Assembly: GCA_965198655.1 (NCBI GenBank)
Contig: OZ240668.1
Coordinates: forward strand, 1,240,001 to 1,304,000
Origin: Lichenicola sp965198655
GTDB lineage: Bacteria > Pseudomonadota > Alphaproteobacteria > Acetobacterales > Acetobacteraceae
Length of the DNA stretch: 64,000 nt
Direction: 5' to 3'
This document shows, one piece after another, positions 32,624 to 41,610 of the stretch; position 1 is the first letter of the stretch; every line of letters starts with the position of its first letter. Made by a program: the position numbers and the translations under genes. Under the pieces are notes generated by a model. That model had not been told where the DNA came from and made no database searches. It saw only the letters and a program-made list of their open reading frames with translations.

Positions 32624-33628
32624 TCAGGCGGCGCGGTCGGCCAGGACGGCTTCGTCCGGCACCGGGCGGCCGGACAAGCGCCAGGCGGTAGGATCGGCCA
32701 GCAGGGCGCGCAGCAGGCGGTTGTTCAGGCCGTGCCCGGAGCGATGGCCGATAAAGGCGCCGCGCAGAGGGTGGCCGGCCAGGGCCAGGTCGCCGATCGC
32801 GTCCAGCACCTTGTGGCGCACGAACTCGTCCGGATGGCGCAAGCCCGCCGGGTTGAGCACCAGGGCGTCGTCCACCACCACCGCGTTGTCGAGCGAGCCG
32901 CCGCGCGCGAGGCCGGCTGCGCGCATCGCCTCGATCTCGCGCAGCAGGGTGAAGGTGCGGCAGGACGCGATCTCGCGCCGGAAGCCGTGCTCGCCGAGGC
33001 GCATGCTGTAGGCCTGGCGGCCGATGGCGCGGGCGTCGAACTCGATCGACAGCGACACGGACAGGCCGGGCGCGTGCGACGGCCTCAGCTCGGCGAAGGC
33101 GCCGTTCTCCTCGACCCGTACCGGGCGCAGCACCTCGATCGTGCGCAGCGCTTGCGCCTGCTCGACGCGCCCGGCGCAGTCCAGCAGGAACACGAACGGC
33201 GCGCTGCTGCCGTCCAGCGCCGGCACCTCCGGCCCGTCCATCTCGACCAGGACGTTGTCGACGCCGCAGGCGGACAGCGCCGCCGTCAGGTGCTCCACGG
33301 TGGCGACCCGCGCGTCGGGGTGTGCTGCCGAGCCGAGCGCCGTGCACAGGCGCGTGTCGACCACGTGGTCGAAGCGGGCCGGCAGGTCGAGCCCGAGGTC
33401 GGTGCGGCGGAACACGATGCCGCTGTCCGGGGCAGCCGGCCGCAGGGTCAGCGTCACCTTCTGCCCGCGATGCAGCCCGACGCCGCTGCAGGAGATCGGG
33501 TTGCGCAGCGTGCGCTGCCGGCTGCGGCTGGACAGGACGACAGGATCGGGCCGCGCGCCATCGTCCGACAGCGCCGCCACGGGATCCGTTTGTGGCGCGG
33601 TCTGGAACGGGGCCGACATGCCATCCAT
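32624..33628 (-). CDS. lpxC: UDP-3-O-acyl-N-acetylglucosamine deacetylase
   Basis: 334 residues. Committed zinc-dependent step of lipid A synthesis. The two-domain fold shows GVGLHRGQKVTLTLRPA, the zinc histidine in VEHLTAALSACGVDN, DEFVRHKVLDAIGDLAL with the second histidine and the aspartate, and HRSGHGLNNRLL. The N-terminal 35 residues are an extension relative to the E. coli enzyme; an internal ATG at 33619 is an alternative start. In most alphaproteobacteria lpxC directly follows ftsZ; here 3.9 kb with accessory genes separate them. Confidence 0.96.
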   Translation of the reverse strand: MDGMSAPFQTAPQTDPVAALSDDGARPDPVVLSSRSRQRTLRNPISCSGVGLHRGQKVTLTLRPAAPDSGIVFRRTDLGLDLPARFDHVVDTRLCTALGSAAHPDARVATVEHLTAALSACGVDNVLVEMDGPEVPALDGSSAPFVFLLDCAGRVEQAQALRTIEVLRPVRVEENGAFAELRPSHAPGLSVSLSIEFDARAIGRQAYSMRLGEHGFRREIASCRTFTLLREIEAMRAAGLARGGSLDNAVVVDDALVLNPAGLRHPDEFVRHKVLDAIGDLALAGHPLRGAFIGHRSGHGLNNRLLRALLADPTAWRLSGRPVPDEAVLADRAA

Positions 33629-34461
33629 CGACGAACTCTCCTTGACCCGGCGCCGGTGGCTTGCGCTTCAGGGTGCGGTGTAGGCGAAGCGCCCGGAAAC
33701 CACCATTCAAGGTTTATTGCCGACTGTTTCGGCACAACGCGTTGTTTGTGAACGGTTTTGGTTTGGACAAACTCATCGGCGTTCGTGGCTCCACGACAGG
33801 GGACATGAACCGACGACGACCATCAGGGTTTCGGGACCAGCCGCTCCAAGCTTGAGGCCCGGCATAAAGGCGTGGTCCCGCGGGCATGACTACCGGCGCC
33901 GCCGCGGCGACGCCGGCCGATGCGGTGCTCAACCTCCGGCGCGGATGAGCGTCGAGAAAGCCCGGGCGCGGACGCCCGTGCGGGCCGGGCGGGACGGCCA
34001 CGCTTCAATCGACGGCGAGCGGCCGGCGGCGGACTGCTTGCATCGCCTGTGCTTCTCCACCGGGCCGTCGACCACGATCCGGCGCGGCCGTGCCATCCGC
34101 GTGTCGTCAAGCCTGGCTCCGGCGCCGGGCCGGGGACGACCGTACGGGACCATCCAGCTCCTCGGCGTCGCAGCGCAGGACGGGGCTTTGCAACGCCCGA
34201 CGCTCCAGGCCCCCGCTTCAGCGCGCGTCGTTCCTTCGGGAGTGTTGGCCATCGCCGTCACGCGCGCCGCAGCCGCCGATCGGTCTCCTGACGCCCAGGC
34301 CTGCGCAACTCCACCGCGGACGACGTGTCGCAAAGACTGAACACCTGGGCCTAGGATTTCCAGTCTTCGCCTACGGACATCCAGACCAGCCCCAAGATCG
34401 TTGCGAAAACGGACCTTTCGGTTGGGACACGTATGATGCGGTCTCCCCGCGTGGAGGTGGC
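33629..34461. other. Long non-coding junction between lpxC and the toxin island
   Basis: About 830 bases with no supported gene. The segment next to lpxC (33690-33790) is AT-richer and likely contains its promoter; GTTTGT and ACAAAC form a weak inverted repeat at 33744-33772. Frames between 33900 and 34340 are open on both strands but are arginine-rich, lack ribosome sites and show no domain. It may be a decayed 5' part of the island. Confidence 0.4.
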
Positions 34462-35791
34462 GTGTCGAACCGATCCGAGTTGTCGTTGCGCTTCGGCGAC
34501 GTGCGCATCCCGGCCACGTTCTACGGCACCGCACGTCTGCTGGACCCCAGCGAAACGCCGCCGCCGCCCGCACCACCCGGCTACGACGACCTGCTGGGCC
34601 AGTTCCACGCCGAACTCGACATCTCCTTCGACCTGCTCGTGAGCCTGGGTTACAGGCCGGTCGATCCGTCGCACCCGGCCTATCCGCTCTACCTCGCCGC
34701 CAGCGCCTTCCGCGAGCCGGCACCGGCCTCGCCCGAGCCGGTGGGCGGCATCGATCGGCACTCCCCCGACGCCCTGGTCTTCCGTTCCAGACCACGACCG
34801 AGATCACCGCGGCCATGGCGCTGCGATACGGGCTGGTGGCACCCGGTCGTGCGGCCTCGGGACACGGACGCGACGCGGCTCCGCCGCAGCTCGTCCGGCG
34901 CGGGCTGGCACCGCCGCCCCATCATGCCAGGGCCGGCTCGGGCGGAGCCCCGCCACCGCCGATCGGCGACTTCGAGGCGTTTCTCGATTTCCTGGGCAAT
35001 CCGGAGCGGGACGGCACCGGCGGCGCTGCCGGCGCGGACCCGTTCGCGGCGTCGGGATGGACCGTCGGCTCGGACCATCCGTCCGGCACCGCGCCGGCGG
35101 AGAAAGTCTCAGGCGCAGCGTCGCCGACGCCCGCGACCGCGATGCCCGCATCCAGGCTGCCGGCCCTGCCGGTCGCAGTGCCATCAACCGTCTCGGCCTC
35201 GGCAACTAGGACGGATCAGGAAGCGCTAGATGAGTCCGATCCGTCAGACAATACTTCTTCAGACACAACGGTTAACGATCCACTCAACAATGAACAGGGA
35301 ACGCCGTCTGTCATTGCTCTAGGTCCAGTAATTTCCGGTGGCCAGGGCGGCGGGGCCAGTGGCGGAAGGGCGAGTAGCATTAGCCCTCGCGAGAGTAACG
35401 CACCGGCACCCCAGAATGAACCAGCGCCCGCGCCTCCCGCAGCACAGTCGACGCCCGCACCGCAAACATCGCAACCGACGCCTGCACCGCAGGCACCGCG
35501 CGCTGGCTTGCGAAGCACACCCCACCACCACTTCCGGAGGCGCAAGGATTGCCACATAGTGTCGTTCAGCAACCAGGCCCCGCTGGGCGATATACAACCT
35601 ATGATAGGTTTGGGCCTCAGCCTCAATGTCGGGGTAGTGGTAAGGCCCACGGCGATATCCCTCGCCCTAATGTCAAAGTTTTTCCTCGGAATGAAGATCC
35701 GAATGGAGCAGTCAGGCCCGGAACTCCCATAGTAAGACCAGCTCTTCCGGAGGAAATTCCTCCTATTGTTGAAGTCCCACTCATTCCGTGA
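34462..35791 (+). pseudogene. Polymorphic-toxin-like gene broken by two apparent frameshifts
   Basis: The frame opens at GTG 34462 (GGAGG five bases upstream) with SNRSELSLRFGDVRIPATFY, runs to about 34790, resumes one frame over (TTTEITAAMALRYGLVAPG), passes a proline/alanine-rich linker, and shifts again near 35500-35530 to end PLIP at 35791. Each shift fits a one-base deletion. The C-terminal 80 residues (YTTYDRFG..GKAHGDIPRPNV..VRPALPEEIPP) resemble the toxin-type-24 modules at the ends of polymorphic toxins; this rests on motif memory, not a search. Composition falls from GC-rich to AT-rich within the gene, as when a foreign toxin tip is joined to a native carrier. Followed by probable immunity genes. 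The shifts could be sequencing errors in C-runs. Confidence 0.5.
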
Positions 35792-35815
35792 TGGCTTCCT
35801 AAAGGGTAGTTTAAG

Positions 35816-36217
35816 ATGCTCAAGGATAATACCGCTGACCTGTTATATGGTCTATGTGAAAAGAACGAGGACTTATGCAAATCGTTGGCTAATGATCTAG
35901 TTAGGCTAATGTATCCTGAGTTGGTTGTCGTAGATGATTGCTTGCTTAATAAAGAAATAGGTGCTGATAAGCTTTATCAAGAACGTCGATCTGAAGGTCT
36001 CTCCTGCAAAGAAGCTCAAGCATGGGCTAACTTGTTCGAATTGACAGAAATTTTTCGCATCGAGCCAGATGTTGCGCTGAAGCTTGCAGAACCGATCCGT
36101 AGATGCTGGGAGATAGCCATAGCTGCTCAACAACTCTCCCTGCCCCATTACGCACGAGTCGCTCGGGATGATGAGCTTGGAGAGATATATGTAACAATTG
36201 ACCAGAGTGTTCGCTGA
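35816..36217 (+). CDS. Probable immunity protein, low-GC
   Basis: 133 residues, 24 bases after the toxin-like gene. The line 35881-35940 has 24 G/C of 60 bases (40 percent), against about 70 percent in the flanking housekeeping genes. The protein is helical and acidic (DNTADLLYGLCEKNEDLC, GLSCKEAQAWANLFELTEIF, PIRRCWEIAIAAQQLSLP), without signal peptide or membrane segment. No family recognised. Position directly after a toxin C-terminus, small size and foreign composition are the standard marks of an immunity protein, so that role is inferred. Confidence 0.55.
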   Translation: MLKDNTADLLYGLCEKNEDLCKSLANDLVRLMYPELVVVDDCLLNKEIGADKLYQERRSEGLSCKEAQAWANLFELTEIFRIEPDVALKLAEPIRRCWEIAIAAQQLSLPHYARVARDDELGEIYVTIDQSVR

Positions 36218-36414
36218 TCTTGAATGAGCTGTCTGACTGGTTACGGATCCGGTTCGGATTGAATTGACCAACCCGCCTCGAGTAGTCCGGACAGAATGCT
36301 GGTTCGGGAGCATGGCTGTGGGTCGGCGTTGAACATCGGCTCCGACGCACTTCTGGTGACGCTGGTTGTTCCTGTGACTGCAGGTCCGGATCGCGGGCGA
36401 CAAAGAAATGAAGA

Positions 36415-36963
36415 ATGGCCCTTGATATCGATCCTCCCGACCGGGTGCCGTCCAAAGCGGAGATACAGGATCTCGAACGCCAGCTCGGCTCCCGCCTCCC
36501 CGACCGCTTCAGGGCCCTGCTTCCGCAACTGAACGGCGCCGTAGCAGAACCGAACGTGATCAAGGGACCCGGGGACGAGGATTACGGGATCAACAGGTTC
36601 AGAAAGATTGAAGAGATCGTCCAAAGCAAGAACGCGATTGACAACGAGAGGCCTACCGACCTCCTGCTGGTGCCATTCGCCATGGATGGATGCGGCAACC
36701 ATTTCTGCGTCGTTGTGGCCGATGGTCCCGAGAAGGGGGCGGTCTACTTCGAGGACCACGAGATCGCGGGAGACGAAGCGTTCTTGAAGATCGCCGCCAG
36801 CCTGGACGAGTTGATCGAGTGCGCCGGACCCGACGTCGACACCGACGAAGGCGGCAGCACGGGGATCGTTGTCTACGCCAAGCCAGGCTTCTTGGAGTTC
36901 TTCAAGGAGCAGGAAAGGGAAAGGCAGAAAAAAAGAAAGGAAAGGAAGGAGGGGAAGAAGTAG
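36415..36963 (+). CDS. SMI1/KNR4 (SUKH) family immunity protein
   Basis: 182 residues. The SUKH-1 pattern is clear: SKAEIQDLERQLGSRLPDRF at the N-terminus, LLPQLNGAVAEPN, then DLLLVPFAMDGCGNHFCVVV and GAVYFEDHEIAGDEAFLKIA. SUKH proteins are immunity factors bound to many polymorphic toxins and contact-dependent nucleases, and orphan copies often lie beside toxin loci. The tail is strongly charged (QERERQKKRKERKEGKK). There is no good ribosome site at the ATG. It stands 197 bases after the first immunity gene on the same strand. Confidence 0.85.
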   Translation: MALDIDPPDRVPSKAEIQDLERQLGSRLPDRFRALLPQLNGAVAEPNVIKGPGDEDYGINRFRKIEEIVQSKNAIDNERPTDLLLVPFAMDGCGNHFCVVVADGPEKGAVYFEDHEIAGDEAFLKIAASLDELIECAGPDVDTDEGGSTGIVVYAKPGFLEFFKEQERERQKKRKERKEGKK

Positions 36964-36992
36964 CAAGGCATCCGGGGATCCTGGTCGCTGAT

Positions 36993-37008
36993 CGGGCTGC
37001 CGAGCCCG
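36993..37008. terminator. Hairpin between convergent SUKH and VOC genes
   Basis: CGGGCT (36993-36998) and AGCCCG (37003-37008) with a four-base loop, in the 106-base gap where the two genes converge. No T-run. Confidence 0.3.
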
Positions 37009-37069
37009 AACAGGTCGACGCAGGCATCGGCGGCGAACGGCACCTCGCCCCGCCAAGATAGCTCCCGGC

Positions 37070-37435
37070 TCAGGATGGAGCCTCCGTGACGTGCCACAGT
37101 ACGCCGGACGGGTCGAAGATGAACCCCACCTTCCGGCCCCAGTGCTGCATGGCGGGCGGGATCGGATCCTTGGTTCCGAACCGTTCCGCTGCTTCCTGGA
37201 CGTTTAGCGACGCCCAGGCGCGGTTCGCGTCGCGAACCAGGAGCTGTACGGCGCAATTGGCGGCAAAGGCTTCCACAAAGAAGTTCTGGAGCAGAAAGGC
37301 GAACTCGCCCAGCCGCAGCAGGGCGATGCTCGAATCCTTGTAGAACAAGCAAAAGCCGAGCTTCTCGTAGAAGCCGGTCGAGCGGTCGAAGTCCTTCGCT
37401 GGAACGAACGGACGGATGCCGAGGATGTCGCTCAT
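37070..37435 (-). CDS. VOC (glyoxalase/bleomycin-resistance) family protein
   Basis: 121 residues from ATG at 37435, with GGGGAAG upstream (a longer start at 37471 lacks one). The fold is two beta-alpha-beta-beta-beta units: ILGIRPFVPAKDFDRSTGFYE and LGFCLFYKDSSIALLRLGEF, then RAWASLNVQEAAERFG and GRKVGFIFDPSGVLWHV. The final WHVTE is a usual metal/substrate edge. Such small proteins include antibiotic-binding and glyoxalase-like members; substrate unknown. It sits just downstream of ftsZ, in the same direction, separated by a strong hairpin. Confidence 0.8.
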   Translation of the reverse strand: MSDILGIRPFVPAKDFDRSTGFYEKLGFCLFYKDSSIALLRLGEFAFLLQNFFVEAFAANCAVQLLVRDANRAWASLNVQEAAERFGTKDPIPPAMQHWGRKVGFIFDPSGVLWHVTEAPS

Positions 37436-37471
37436 GCCGATCTTCCCCTCGCCGGCCTTGGCACTCCGCAA

Positions 37472-37497
37472 CCGGAGGGCGTCGCAACGCCCTCCGG
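37472..37497 (-). terminator. Strong hairpin downstream of ftsZ
   Basis: CCGGAGGGCGT (37472-37482) pairs perfectly over 11 bases with ACGCCCTCCGG (37487-37497) around a four-base loop. It lies 19 bases after the ftsZ stop in the direction of transcription, so it is the likely end of the dcw transcript, although no T-run follows. Confidence 0.65.
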
Positions 37498-37516
37498 ATG
37501 GTTCAAGCCGGCCCGG

Positions 37517-39133
37517 CTACGACGACTGGCGGCGCAGGAAGGCCGGGATGTCGAGCCCGGCCTCCTCGCCCGCAGCCGGACGCACGGTGGCGGCGGGCTC
37601 GGCGTCGGGGACCGACGGCTCGGTGCGGCCGGCACCGCCCTGCGCCGCCGGAGCGGCCCGCCCGCGCAGCGCACCGGTGACGATGCCGAACAGGCTGCGC
37701 GACGGCGCCGGCGGCGCCTCGGCCACCTGGCGTGGCGGCTCGGAGAACAGCCCCGGACGCGACGCCGCCGCCGGCGGCCGGGCGTTCGGCAACTGGTGCG
37801 GCAGGGCGTGCGCCGACGGCGTATGGCTGCCGCCCGCCTCGGCGCCGTATTGCGGCATCGCCGGGCGGAGGGAGCCGATCGGGGCCGGCGCCGCGGTGGC
37901 CTGCGTCGGCGCCGGGCCGTGCTGCGTCGGTGCTCCCGCGGGCTCCGCCGCGTAGGGGGACCCGACCTGCGGCTGCGGCGGCGACTGGCCCACCGCCGCG
38001 TGGCTCAGCCCGGACTGGTGCAGCACCGACTGGTTCAGCACGGGGGCGCCGATCGGGCCGGTATGCATCGGCTGGTGGGACTGCGGGCCCGGCGCCGCCG
38101 GCAGGGCTTGCGCGGGCGCGCTGCCGACCGCGACCAGGCGCGGACGCTCGGATTGCGGCATCGGCGTGTCGATGCCGGTCGCCACCACCGACACGCGGAT
38201 GCGGCCTGACAGGTTGTCGTCGATCGCCGAGCCGAAGATGATGTTGGCGTCCTCCGCCACCTCCTCGCGTATGCGGTTCGCGGCCTGGTCGACCTCGAAC
38301 AGGGTCATGTCGTCGCCGCCGGTGATGTTGATCAGCAGGCCGCGGGCGCCGGCCATGGAGGTGTCCTCCAGCAGCGGGTTGGAGATCGCGGCCTCGGCGG
38401 CGCGGATCGCCCGGTTCTCGCCGTCCGACTCGCCGGTGCCCATCATCGCCTTGCCCATCTCGGCCATGACGGTGCGTATGTCGGCGAAGTCGAGGTTCAC
38501 CAGTCCCGGTGCCACCATCAGGTCGGTGACGCCGCGCACGCCCATGTAGAGCACGTGGTCGGCCATCTTGAACGCTTCCTTCCAGCCGGTGCGCTCGTTG
38601 GCCAGTCGGAACAGGTTCTGGTTCGGGATCACGATCAGGGTGTCGACGAACTGCTGCAGCTCGGCGATGCCGGTCTCGGCCGCCTTGGCGCGGCGCTGGC
38701 CCTCGAAGGTGAACGGCTTCGTCACCACGCCCACGGTGAGGATGCCGCGCTCGCGCGCCATGCGGGCGATCACCGGCGCCGCCCCGGTGCCGGTGCCGCC
38801 GCCCATGCCGGCGGTGATGAACACCATGTGCGCGCCGTCCATGTGCCGGGCGAGCTCGTCGGCCGCCTCCTCGGCGGCGGCGCGGCCGATCTCCGGCTTG
38901 GCGCCGGCACCGAGTCCTTGCGTCAGGTGCGGACCGAGCTGGATGCGCCGGTCGGCGCGGCTGTGGGTGAGCTGCTGCGCGTCGGTGTTGGCGACCACGA
39001 ACTCCACCCCGGCGAGCTGGAGCTGGATCATGTTGTCGACGGCGTTGGTGCCGCCGCCGCCCACGCCGATCACCGTGATCCGCGGCGTGAAGTCGGAATA
39101 GGTCTGCTGCGGGATCGTGAGGTTGAGGGTCAT
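37517..39133 (-). CDS. ftsZ: Cell-division GTPase FtsZ
   Basis: 538 residues, longer than the roughly 380 of E. coli. The GTPase core holds IGVGGGGTNAVDNMI, the tubulin signature GGGTGTGAAPVIA, the T7-loop region and the polymerisation domain up to about residue 325. A proline/glutamine/alanine-rich linker of about 190 residues follows, then the C-terminal peptide GLDIPAFLRRQS that binds FtsA and ZipA-like partners. It forms the Z-ring at midcell. Long linkers are usual in alphaproteobacteria. Last gene of the dcw cluster, 78 bases after ftsA. Confidence 0.98.
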   Translation of the reverse strand: MTLNLTIPQQTYSDFTPRITVIGVGGGGTNAVDNMIQLQLAGVEFVVANTDAQQLTHSRADRRIQLGPHLTQGLGAGAKPEIGRAAAEEAADELARHMDGAHMVFITAGMGGGTGTGAAPVIARMARERGILTVGVVTKPFTFEGQRRAKAAETGIAELQQFVDTLIVIPNQNLFRLANERTGWKEAFKMADHVLYMGVRGVTDLMVAPGLVNLDFADIRTVMAEMGKAMMGTGESDGENRAIRAAEAAISNPLLEDTSMAGARGLLINITGGDDMTLFEVDQAANRIREEVAEDANIIFGSAIDDNLSGRIRVSVVATGIDTPMPQSERPRLVAVGSAPAQALPAAPGPQSHQPMHTGPIGAPVLNQSVLHQSGLSHAAVGQSPPQPQVGSPYAAEPAGAPTQHGPAPTQATAAPAPIGSLRPAMPQYGAEAGGSHTPSAHALPHQLPNARPPAAASRPGLFSEPPRQVAEAPPAPSRSLFGIVTGALRGRAAPAAQGGAGRTEPSVPDAEPAATVRPAAGEEAGLDIPAFLRRQSS

Positions 39134-39211
39134 GGGCAGGCTCCCCTGTTGAAGGCTGGGCGGGTGGTCGCGTTCGGCGACCGGTGCGGGATCGCGGGCG
39201 GGCGGGTCATC

Positions 39212-40621
39212 TCAGACCCGCTCGCGCAGGAACTCGACGAGCCGACGCACCAGGCCTGGCGGTCGTGGCTCGTTGAAGTCGATGTCGTGCAGGGTGCGCC
39301 CGGCGCCGGCGGCCCAGCTCAGCAGGCCGGTGGCGGTGGCGAAGCCCGGCCCGGTGGCGTTGTCCGGCAGGCCGCGCACGCCGACCGGGCGGCCGAGCCG
39401 CACCTGGCGGTCGAGGATGCGGGCGGCCATGGGCGTGATGCCGTCGAGCTGGCTGGCACCGCCGGTCAGCACCACCCGGCCGGCGCTGGCGCGGCCGAGG
39501 CCCGCGTTGTCGAGCCGGTCGCGCACCAGCTCGAAGGTTTCCTCGATGCGCGGCCGGATCACGGCGACGATGCGCGCGCGCGACATACGGCTGAACTGGT
39601 GCTCGTCCTCGCCGATCTGCTGCACGCTGAGCATCTCGCGCTCGTCGTCGGAGGAGGCCTCGGCGTTGCCGTAGATCACCTTGAGCCGTTCGGCGCTGCC
39701 GAGCGGGGTGGAGATCATGCCGGCGATGTCCTTGGTGACGTGCAGCCCGCCCACCGGAAGCTGGGCGGTGTGCAGCACCTGGCCTTCGCCGAACACGGCG
39801 ATGGAGGTGGTGCCGCCGCCCATGTCGACCACGGTGGCGCCGAGCTCGCGCTCGTCCTCGACCAGCACCGACAAGCCCGAGGCGAGCGGGGCCGCCACCA
39901 GCTCGGCGATGTCGAGGTCGCAGCGCGACAGCACCGCGGCGAGGTTGCGCAAGCTCGTCGCCGACGCATCCACCACGTGGAGGCGGGCGGACAACTGGTC
40001 GCAGTGGTGGCCGCGCGGATCCTCGACGCCGGCGGTCTCGTCGACGGAGAATCCGAGCGGCAAGGCGTGGATCACGTCGCGGCCGTCGGTGACGGCGCGG
40101 TTGCGGCCCTCGTTGACCACGCGCCGGATGTCGGCGTCGCCGACCACGCGGCCGCCCACCGGCCAGCGCACGTTGAACAGCCGGGACTCCGGTTGGCCGC
40201 AGGACAGGTTCACGGTGACGGTGCGCAGGTGGTGGTCGGCCTGGCTTTCGGCCTGGCCGACCGCGGCGCGGATCGCGCGCTCGGACTCCGCGAGGTCGGT
40301 GATGCCGCCGAGCCGTACCCCGCGCGAGCGCTGCCAGCCGCAGCCGAGCACGCGCAGCGAGCCGTCCGGCTCGCCGCGGCCGATCAGGCAGGTGATCTTG
40401 GTGGTGCCGACGTCGAGCACGCCGAACACGCCCGGCCGGTACGGGCGCCGCCTGGGCGTCTGGGTGGCGTCGGGCGGCGGCAGCGCCAGCAGCCGCGCCT
40501 GTTCCGGCGCGGGAGCGGCCAGCAGGGTGGGCAGGGCGGCGGCGCCGTCCTCGGCCGGCACAGGGCTCCGATTATTGCGTCGCGACGGCCGGCTGGTCGG
40601 CGTGCGGACCAGGTCGGTCAT
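39212..40621 (-). CDS. ftsA: Cell-division protein FtsA
   Basis: 469 residues. Actin-like ATPase that ties FtsZ filaments to the membrane. After an unusual disordered extension of about 65 residues (SRPSRRNNRSPVPAEDG...), the actin-fold begins with FGVLDVGTTKITCLIG; ATVVDMGGGTTSIAVF is phosphate-2, VVLTGGASQLDGI the adenosine motif. The C-terminus PPGLVRRLVEFLRERV is the amphipathic membrane helix. ATG at 40621 overlaps ftsQ (ATGA). Confidence 0.97.
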   Translation of the reverse strand: MTDLVRTPTSRPSRRNNRSPVPAEDGAAALPTLLAAPAPEQARLLALPPPDATQTPRRRPYRPGVFGVLDVGTTKITCLIGRGEPDGSLRVLGCGWQRSRGVRLGGITDLAESERAIRAAVGQAESQADHHLRTVTVNLSCGQPESRLFNVRWPVGGRVVGDADIRRVVNEGRNRAVTDGRDVIHALPLGFSVDETAGVEDPRGHHCDQLSARLHVVDASATSLRNLAAVLSRCDLDIAELVAAPLASGLSVLVEDERELGATVVDMGGGTTSIAVFGEGQVLHTAQLPVGGLHVTKDIAGMISTPLGSAERLKVIYGNAEASSDDEREMLSVQQIGEDEHQFSRMSRARIVAVIRPRIEETFELVRDRLDNAGLGRASAGRVVLTGGASQLDGITPMAARILDRQVRLGRPVGVRGLPDNATGPGFATATGLLSWAAGAGRTLHDIDFNEPRPPGLVRRLVEFLRERV

Positions 40622-41610
40622 GCGGGCCTCCTGCCGGAGTCGAGGATCGCGGCGCCGGACTCGGTGCGGCCGCTGGTCGCTGGAATGGCGCCCGGCCGCG
40701 CCGGGCCGCCTTCCTTGCCGTCGGCGGGTGCCGCGTCGGCCGGAGCGCCGGCAGCCGGATCCATGTCGGCGGGGCCTGCGGCCGGCACCGGGCGCTGGCG
40801 CACCACCAGTCGGTCGGGCAGGCGCATGTCGATCGCCTCCAGCGGCCGCACCAGCAATGCCTCCCCGCGTTGAAGCTGCGACAAACGGTGCAGCGCCGCC
40901 GGCTCCTCGCCTTCGGGCAGCAGCACGTCGCAGCCGTTGCGCAGCGTCAGGTTCCAGCGCCGCTGCCCGACACGCACCGCGGCCACCACGTGGGCCCGCA
41001 CGTCCGGCTCGGCGGCGAGCGCGTCGATCAGCGACGCCGCCGCCGACGGTGCGCCGACGCCGACCACCAGCGGCAACTGCGAGAAGGCGTCGGCGTCCTT
41101 GCCGTTCATGCCCTGATCGGCGACCAGGGCGCCGCTGCGGTCGATCAGCACGAAGCGGCCCTGGTTCTGCCACACCGCGAACGGCCGACGCTCGGTGAGC
41201 TGCACCACGATCGTTCCAGGCAGGCGGCGCTCCACGGTGGCGTGCTCGACGAAGGTGAGCTGATCGATCCGGCGGCGCGCCGCCTCCACCGAGAAGCCCA
41301 GCATGTCGTCGCCGACCTTGACGCCGAGCGCCTGCTGCAGCGCCGACTCCGGGGTCATGTCGCGGCCGGACACGGTGATGGTGGTGACGTGCATCGCCAC
41401 CTTGTGCCCGAGCGCGCTGCGCAGCGGCGCGAAGGACGCCTCGCTGCGCATCAGGTGCGCCAGGTGCAGCGCGCCGCCGAGACCGGCCACCGCCACCGCC
41501 GACCACAGCGCCGGGCGCAGCAGCCGGCGCTGGCGTCGGGCGAAGATGCTGTAGCGCGACGGGCGGTCGATCAGCCCGCCGGTCGCGGTCGGCTGCTTCA
41601 CGCGCGGCAT
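40618..41610 (-). CDS. ftsQ: Cell-division protein FtsQ
   Basis: 330 residues from ATG at 41610 (GGTGGAG eight bases upstream); the start at 41637 would overlap ddl by 40 bases. Bitopic divisome protein: cytoplasmic basic tail, one transmembrane segment (LWSAVAVAGLGGALHLAHL), a POTRA domain (ITVSGRDMTPESALQQALGV, VEHATVERRLPGTIVVQLTE) and a beta domain (PFAVWQNQGRFVLIDRSG). The C-terminal 60 residues are Pro/Ala-rich. Confidence 0.94.
   Translation of the reverse strand: MPRVKQPTATGGLIDRPSRYSIFARRQRRLLRPALWSAVAVAGLGGALHLAHLMRSEASFAPLRSALGHKVAMHVTTITVSGRDMTPESALQQALGVKVGDDMLGFSVEAARRRIDQLTFVEHATVERRLPGTIVVQLTERRPFAVWQNQGRFVLIDRSGALVADQGMNGKDADAFSQLPLVVGVGAPSAAASLIDALAAEPDVRAHVVAAVRVGQRRWNLTLRNGCDVLLPEGEEPAALHRLSQLQRGEALLVRPLEAIDMRLPDRLVVRQRPVPAAGPADMDPAAGAPADAAPADGKEGGPARPGAIPATSGRTESGAAILDSGRRPA

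Noticed and set aside
33929..34816. Minus-strand 295-codon frame upstream of the toxin gene
   Set aside because: It overlaps the start of the toxin-like gene, is Arg-rich and has no motif.
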